A stretch of 64,000 nt of DNA from Pomphorhynchus laevis. Taxonomy: Eukaryota > Acanthocephala > Palaeacanthocephala > Echinorhynchida > Pomphorhynchidae. The stretch covers positions 62,001 to 126,000 of the forward strand of contig WNNJ02001876.1 of assembly GCA_012934845.2 (NCBI GenBank), in the 5' to 3' direction. The notes beneath the pieces are model-generated. The model was not told the DNA's origin. It ran no database searches and was given only the letters and a program-made list of their open reading frames with translations. Shown here in pieces: positions 59,633 through 64,000 of this stretch. The position numbers were made by a program, and so were the translations under genes. Within the stretch, counting starts at the first letter, position 1, and every line of letters begins with the position of its first letter.

Positions 59633-62600
59633 ATGACTAAGGGAAAACCCTCGAACGTAATCCTTTGTTGCACTTGTAACGGGCAGGCGGCCAAGTGCAA
59701 GGGATGCAAATATGCCAAGGCCAAACGTTCTTGCACAAACTGCAGGGCACTAAACTACTTTAATAAAAGGTACGACTCCATTACTCCATCACAAGAGGGC
59801 CAAGTAACACATTTTGATGAGCACGTTCTGACAAGAAGTAACCTAGCCAATAATGAAGTAAACTATCAGATTGCCTATCAATGGAGGCATCATACACGAT
59901 AATGCCTCATTTTACAATCCGACCAATATTTATCAAACGGTACTGCAATGGAGACCAAATCTATTTCACCTACCTCAATGCTCGGCAAGGCACACGTTAG
60001 TGAATATATTAGCTTCGTTTTACGACAGTATGGCGAATAAAGCTGCAGATGAAAAATCTGCAATCAAGACGGCAGTCGTGCTTTGTCAGCTTATTCTTCA
60101 ATCCGTGAACTCAAGCAAAGTTTCAGTAACACGCAAGACTTTACAATGGAGGTTGCAACTTTGGCACGAAAAAAATTAAGAGAATTATTTGAAGAATCCC
60201 AGTATTTACAGTCGAAATTAGCTCAAATAGTAACGAAAACCATAATGAAGATTGGAAAAAAGCCTACTGTCGTTTATTAAGTCGAGGTAAAGTACATGCT
60301 AGTAGAGTTGTCTTGGAAGAATCGTTTTCATCTGCTGTCTTAAAGCCAGCCTCTTTATTTAATAGAAGATTAGTCGGAGAAATTCTGCAGGATCTACACC
60401 CAGCTGCAAAGATTCATGATCAAAATGTACTCTTACAGCATCATCTTCCAAATATACAACCTCATCACCCAATTGAATTTAGCTATATCGAAGCAGCGGA
60501 TATTATGCGCGCAGCTAGAAAACCGAAAGGTGGGGCCGGTCTATCCGGATTGGACTCTACCATGTGGATTCAACTTCTGAGTCGCTTTGGAGTTCATTCT
60601 CAAACTTTAGCAAGATCACTTGCAGATTTCGGGATAAGATTAGCAACTGAAGTTATATGTCCCGAAGCTCTGAAAGCATTTACCGCAAGTAGACTTATCG
60701 CTCTGAGCAAAACATGGCGAGATTAGACCCGTTGGCGTTTGTGATGTTGCGAGACTTATAATCTCTAAAACAATATTATGCAAGATAAGGCCGGATCTTC
60801 ATGATGTGGCAGGTAACGAACAATTATGTGCATACCAACGCGCGGGTATTGAATTTGCAATTCATTCGCTGCGAGAGGAATTCGAGAAGGGACAGGATAG
60901 ATGCATATTAGCAATAGACGCCAAGAACGCGTTTAATTCCATGAATCGGATTGCCGCCTTGCATAACATGAAATTTATTGCTCCCTCGATGGCTACTGTT
61001 CTCAAGAACCTATATACCTCACCCCCTCAACTTGTACTCGGATGCGATAGTATTTACAGCACAGAAGGATTCACACAAGGCGATCCGTTCGCGATGGCCG
61101 GCTTTGCTATGGCATCGATGTATCTTATTATGGAAATTCGGAAAGCGGTTCCTGACGTCAAACAGCGGTGGTTCGCGGACGATACAAACTTCGTTGGCCG
61201 TATTCGAGATTTACGTACAGTTTGGAATATACTAAATGACATAGGTCTGGAGTATGGTTATCACGTGAACGTAACAAAAACACAGCAACTCTCATCAACG
61301 CCATTTAATCCCTCAGAACTTCCGTCACAACAGATCACTTGTTCAAATGACGGTATAAGACTTTAGGGAGTTCCCATTGGAACCGGCGCTTACGTTTCAT
61401 CAACCACAAGGAATGAATCGCTAAAATGGTCAGAGGTTATTGACAAATTGACGTGCATTGAAGAACTGGATCCTCAAGCGGCATATACCGGCATAACGAA
61501 ATCAGTACAATTCAAGTGGACTTATTACATGATAACGGTACCATGTGAGCCTACATATATGGAGAGCCTACAAAGAGCTTTAAAAGATCGATTAATACCC
61601 GCAATAACAAAACAAAATTTAAACGAGACGTGGAACTGTATCTTAACATCGCCTTTAAGTTTGAGAGGACTTGGCATCGTAGATCCGGTGTTTTCTATAA
61701 CGAGTGTCTATTGCTCATCATTAGTCCTTAATGACACCTTCAAGAGCGCAATATCCGGTAACGAGTTACGCGATCTACAGACGAACACCTTGAAATAGTT
61801 GGGCACACAGCGTCATAATGAATTCACCATGCGACTTCAGCAGGCACTGGAGCAGTGTGATGGAGTAGTGTCTCGAGTGATTTCACATGCATCAAGAGAC
61901 GGAGCTTCTGCATGACTGAGTTCATTGTCACTTGTCCAGCACCATTTTCAGCTAACTCCGAACCAGTTCAGAGATGGGTTATGTGCAAGATATAGGTGAA
62001 CTCTAGGCGAACTGGTAGGGACCAAATGTAAGTGTGGTGAAATCCTCAATGTGAGTCACGCTTTGGCATGTAAGCGTGGCGGACTAACTATAGTTCGCCG
62101 TGACGCTATCCGTGACATAATCGCAAAAGTTCTTTTAGAAATTTGTTATGGTGTTGAAATAGAACCAGTGCTATATATGGTCCCAAATGATATAGACTTT
62201 TAGGTTCCCACGACATCGCGTGATAATAATGTACGTTTAGATGTGGTATGCAGTGGCTTGGAAGGCAGTCGATTTTAGCGAACGTTTTTCGACGTGAATG
62301 TTTTCTCAATCCATGCACAATCGAATGTCAGCAGAAGCCTCGATGCGTCCTTCGAATTCAATGAAAATCGTAAACGTGCAAAATACAATGAAAGAGTGGA
62401 GAAAATCGTGCAAAATTCGCCCCTCTGATATTTTCAACTTCAGGTGGCATCGGAAAGGAGGCAATTAAAGTTCTAAAGACAGTTGCAGCGAAATATGTAG
62501 GCAACGCTAGCCTACGCAATGTCACCTATGGAGACGCCCTCGTCCTACATAAAAGGAAAATAAGCTTCGAGCTTGTCCGGGCCGTCTCTGCCTGTTTACG

Positions 62601-62705
62601 AGCCCCGAGATCTACGCGTCGAAATCCGGTACAGAACGAGATATATCGCCGGAACAAACAGCATACTGACATTTTAATAATATTGGGACTCATTTGCGGG
62701 TTACC
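59633..62705 (+). mobile_element. REL5: full-length but decayed REL-type LINE
   Basis: The start MTKGKPSNVILCCTCNG at 59633 matches REL3 and REL4; the ATG at 59609 is upstream. The cysteine cluster CKGCKYAKAKRSCTNC is followed, across frameshifts, by the pre-RT region (YQTVLQWRPNLFHLPQCSA), GGAGLSGLDSTMW (60535), DAKNAFNSMNR (60915), FTQGDPFAMAGFA (61070), WFADDTNFVG (61170), DPQAAYTGITKSVQFKW, CKCGEILNVSHALAC (62030), RRDAIRD, VRLDVVCSG (62230), FFDVNVF (62280) and NENRKRAKYNERV (62355). At least ten stops or frameshifts are present. The 3' box lies at 62689-62705. The RT box is FADD rather than YADD. Confidence 0.88.
62689..62705 (+). other. 3'-terminal box of REL5
   Basis: CTCATTTGCGGGTTACC, two differences from the REL2/REL4 box (CCCATTTGCGGGTAACC), in the same orientation and position relative to the ORF. 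Confidence 0.6.
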
Positions 62706-62754
62706 CCGAATTAAAAAATTATTATTAATTGACAACAAATTGAGCCGAGGCTTA

Positions 62755-62845
62755 ATTTGTTGCTTCACACGAATTTGTGAAGCAACAAATTGTTACAAGT
62801 TGCAACAATTTGTTACAACTTGCAACAATTTGTTACAAGTTGCTT
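62755..62845. repeat. 15-bp hairpin and short tandem repeats between two LINEs
   Basis: ATTTGTTGCTTCACA (62755-62769) and its exact reverse complement (62776-62790) flank six bases. They are followed by four imperfect repeats of TTGTTACAAGTTGCAACAA. The block separates the REL5 3' end from LINE7. Confidence 0.85.
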
Positions 62846-62849
62846 CACA

Positions 62850-64000
62850 AGAAATAAAAAGGATAAGCGTCGATTTGTCCCTCCCTCATTAGATGAACTA
62901 CTGAAAATCCCACCTTTGTCTTGAGAAGAAGGGTCATTATCCAGTAGGGCGCAAAAACTTGAAGCAGTAGACGACAAAACGGTCGCACTCTGAAGCGAAT
63001 TCCAAGATCGTACGACTCGTTTGGCAAAGCAGGAAACTGCATGCATGTACCTTTGTGTTTTCAGCATCAGGGGGTGTCCGCGAAGAGAAGGTTGACCTCT
63101 CAGTTGCAGTAGATGTGACAGTGGATGATCTTTAGTATGCAGAATTTTCCAAACAAGAGAGAGATCACGCTTATCAAGGATATATCGCAGACAAGGCATA
63201 TTTAATATCTGGAGGCGTTTCGCGTAGCCAAAAATATGCAGCCCTGAGACTGATTTAGTTGTTGATCTGAACACTTTCTCCAATGCACGACGCTCATAAG
63301 TAGTTTCAGGATAACAAGCTGGCGATGCGTATAAGATATGGCTTAAGAAAAACGCATTTGCTAAGATATGGTAACATAACGGATCTATGTCTATCAGAAC
63401 TCGACGAGTATGTCATATTAAGCGTTTTGTGATGCAACACACGTAATCTGAATGCTTTCGAGTGGATAAGTCAGCACAAACCCAAACTCCCAAATATTTA
63501 TATGAGTGGGTTCTTTCGATACTAATTGAACCAAACTGGTACTCACCTCCAAGATGATCACATGATCTTCGTGATATACGCATACATGTACATTTAGCGG
63601 AATTGATCCTCAAGTGATTTCGTTTAGACCAATTGGATATAACGTCGACGTCGTTTTGTAAATGCTGTTTATCAAGATCGGAAATAATAGGTCGCCAAAC
63701 TTTAAGATCATCTGCATATAATAAACTGACTGAACTGATATTTGGTATCAAATCGTTGATATAAAGACTGAATAATATGGGACACAATACACTTCCTTGT
63801 TGAACACCTAACAACACTGGAAATGGACTCGACAGCGACTCACTTACTCGTACGACACTTTGTCGGTTGGAAAAGAATACACGAATCCAGTTTATGATCC
63901 TCTTATCAAGTTGAATGTGCTTTAACTTCTCAATAAGACGCGTGTGATTAAATGAGTCGAACGCTTTTGAGAAATCAAAGAAAATGACATCAACTGGTAT
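62850..64000 (-). mobile_element. LINE7: CR1-like LINE, RT to C-terminus, runs off the window
   Basis: From the right edge on the minus strand: PVDVIFFDFSKAFD, NRQSVVRVSESLSS, then 63817-63413 with LLGVQQGSVLCPILFSLYIN, LLYADDLKVWRPII and YKYLGVWVCADLSTRKHSDY. After a frameshift between 63413 and 63370 follow YASPACYPETTYERRALEKV and 63283-62813 with LVWKILHTKDHPLSHLL, LRGHPLMLKTQRYMHAV and VRSWNSLQSATVLSS. GVQQGS replaces the usual GVPQGS. The 5' part lies outside the window. Confidence 0.85.

Noticed and set aside
1-64000. tRNA, rRNA or snRNA genes
   Set aside because: I saw no cloverleaf with A and B boxes and no rRNA or snRNA-like core; a covariance-model search was not possible.

Overview
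The window is a 64-kb AT-rich stretch of eukaryotic, most probably invertebrate metazoan, genome in which I recognise no host protein gene, rRNA or tRNA. It is almost entirely layered mobile elements and satellite DNA. The evidence is at least seven families of non-LTR retrotransposon (LINE) on both strands, LTR-retrotransposon fossils, a Merlin/ISXO2-type DNA transposon with a 47-nt spliceosomal-type intron, and a large satellite array. The species cannot be named from sequence alone. A hammerhead-like satellite would fit a flatworm, but such repeats also occur in other animals, and the endonuclease-bearing LINEs resemble families I know from cnidarians, sponges and others.

Layout. 1-5742: a minus-strand LINE ORF1 split by two plus-strand LINE insertions, a decayed one (2706-5136) and a young one (201-2132). 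5903-6480: a 250-bp tandem repeat. 6747-22470: a head-to-tail stack of minus-strand LINEs. It holds three elements with a restriction-like endonuclease (called REL1, REL2 and REL3 here), a pyrimidine-rich CR1/L2-like LINE (LINE3), a 3' fragment of LINE3, and a near-intact CR1-like LINE (LINE4) whose 988-residue ORF2 is open. 23203-26300: a decayed CR1-like copy. 26300-32440: very AT-rich DNA with dispersed repeats and a decayed reverse-transcriptase element with inverted ends. 32930-33760: LTR fossil. 33811-42508: a satellite of 370-bp units in two opposed arms. 43147-45510: Merlin remnant fused to an LTR fossil. 45780-48560: RTE-like and CR1-like LINE remnants. 48720-64000: LINE5, REL4, LINE6, REL5 and LINE7, several nearly intact.

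The most unusual signals are these. (1) The 370-bp unit, present about 24 times in two diverging arms, carries a hammerhead-ribozyme-like fold: core CTGATGA, helices I, II and III in correct register and a GTA/C cleavage-like site, but without the usual GAA core strand. (2) The REL-type LINEs share a 3'-terminal box (CATTTGCGGGTAACC-like) although their proteins differ. (3) LINEs of unrelated endonuclease types share short 5' leader blocks. (4) The REL proteins have a cysteine-rich N-terminus, an RT, a C-C-H-C knuckle and a PD-(D/E)xK-like nuclease in one reading frame.

Coordinates of element ends are estimates from similarity breaks seen by eye. Identities were not computed.
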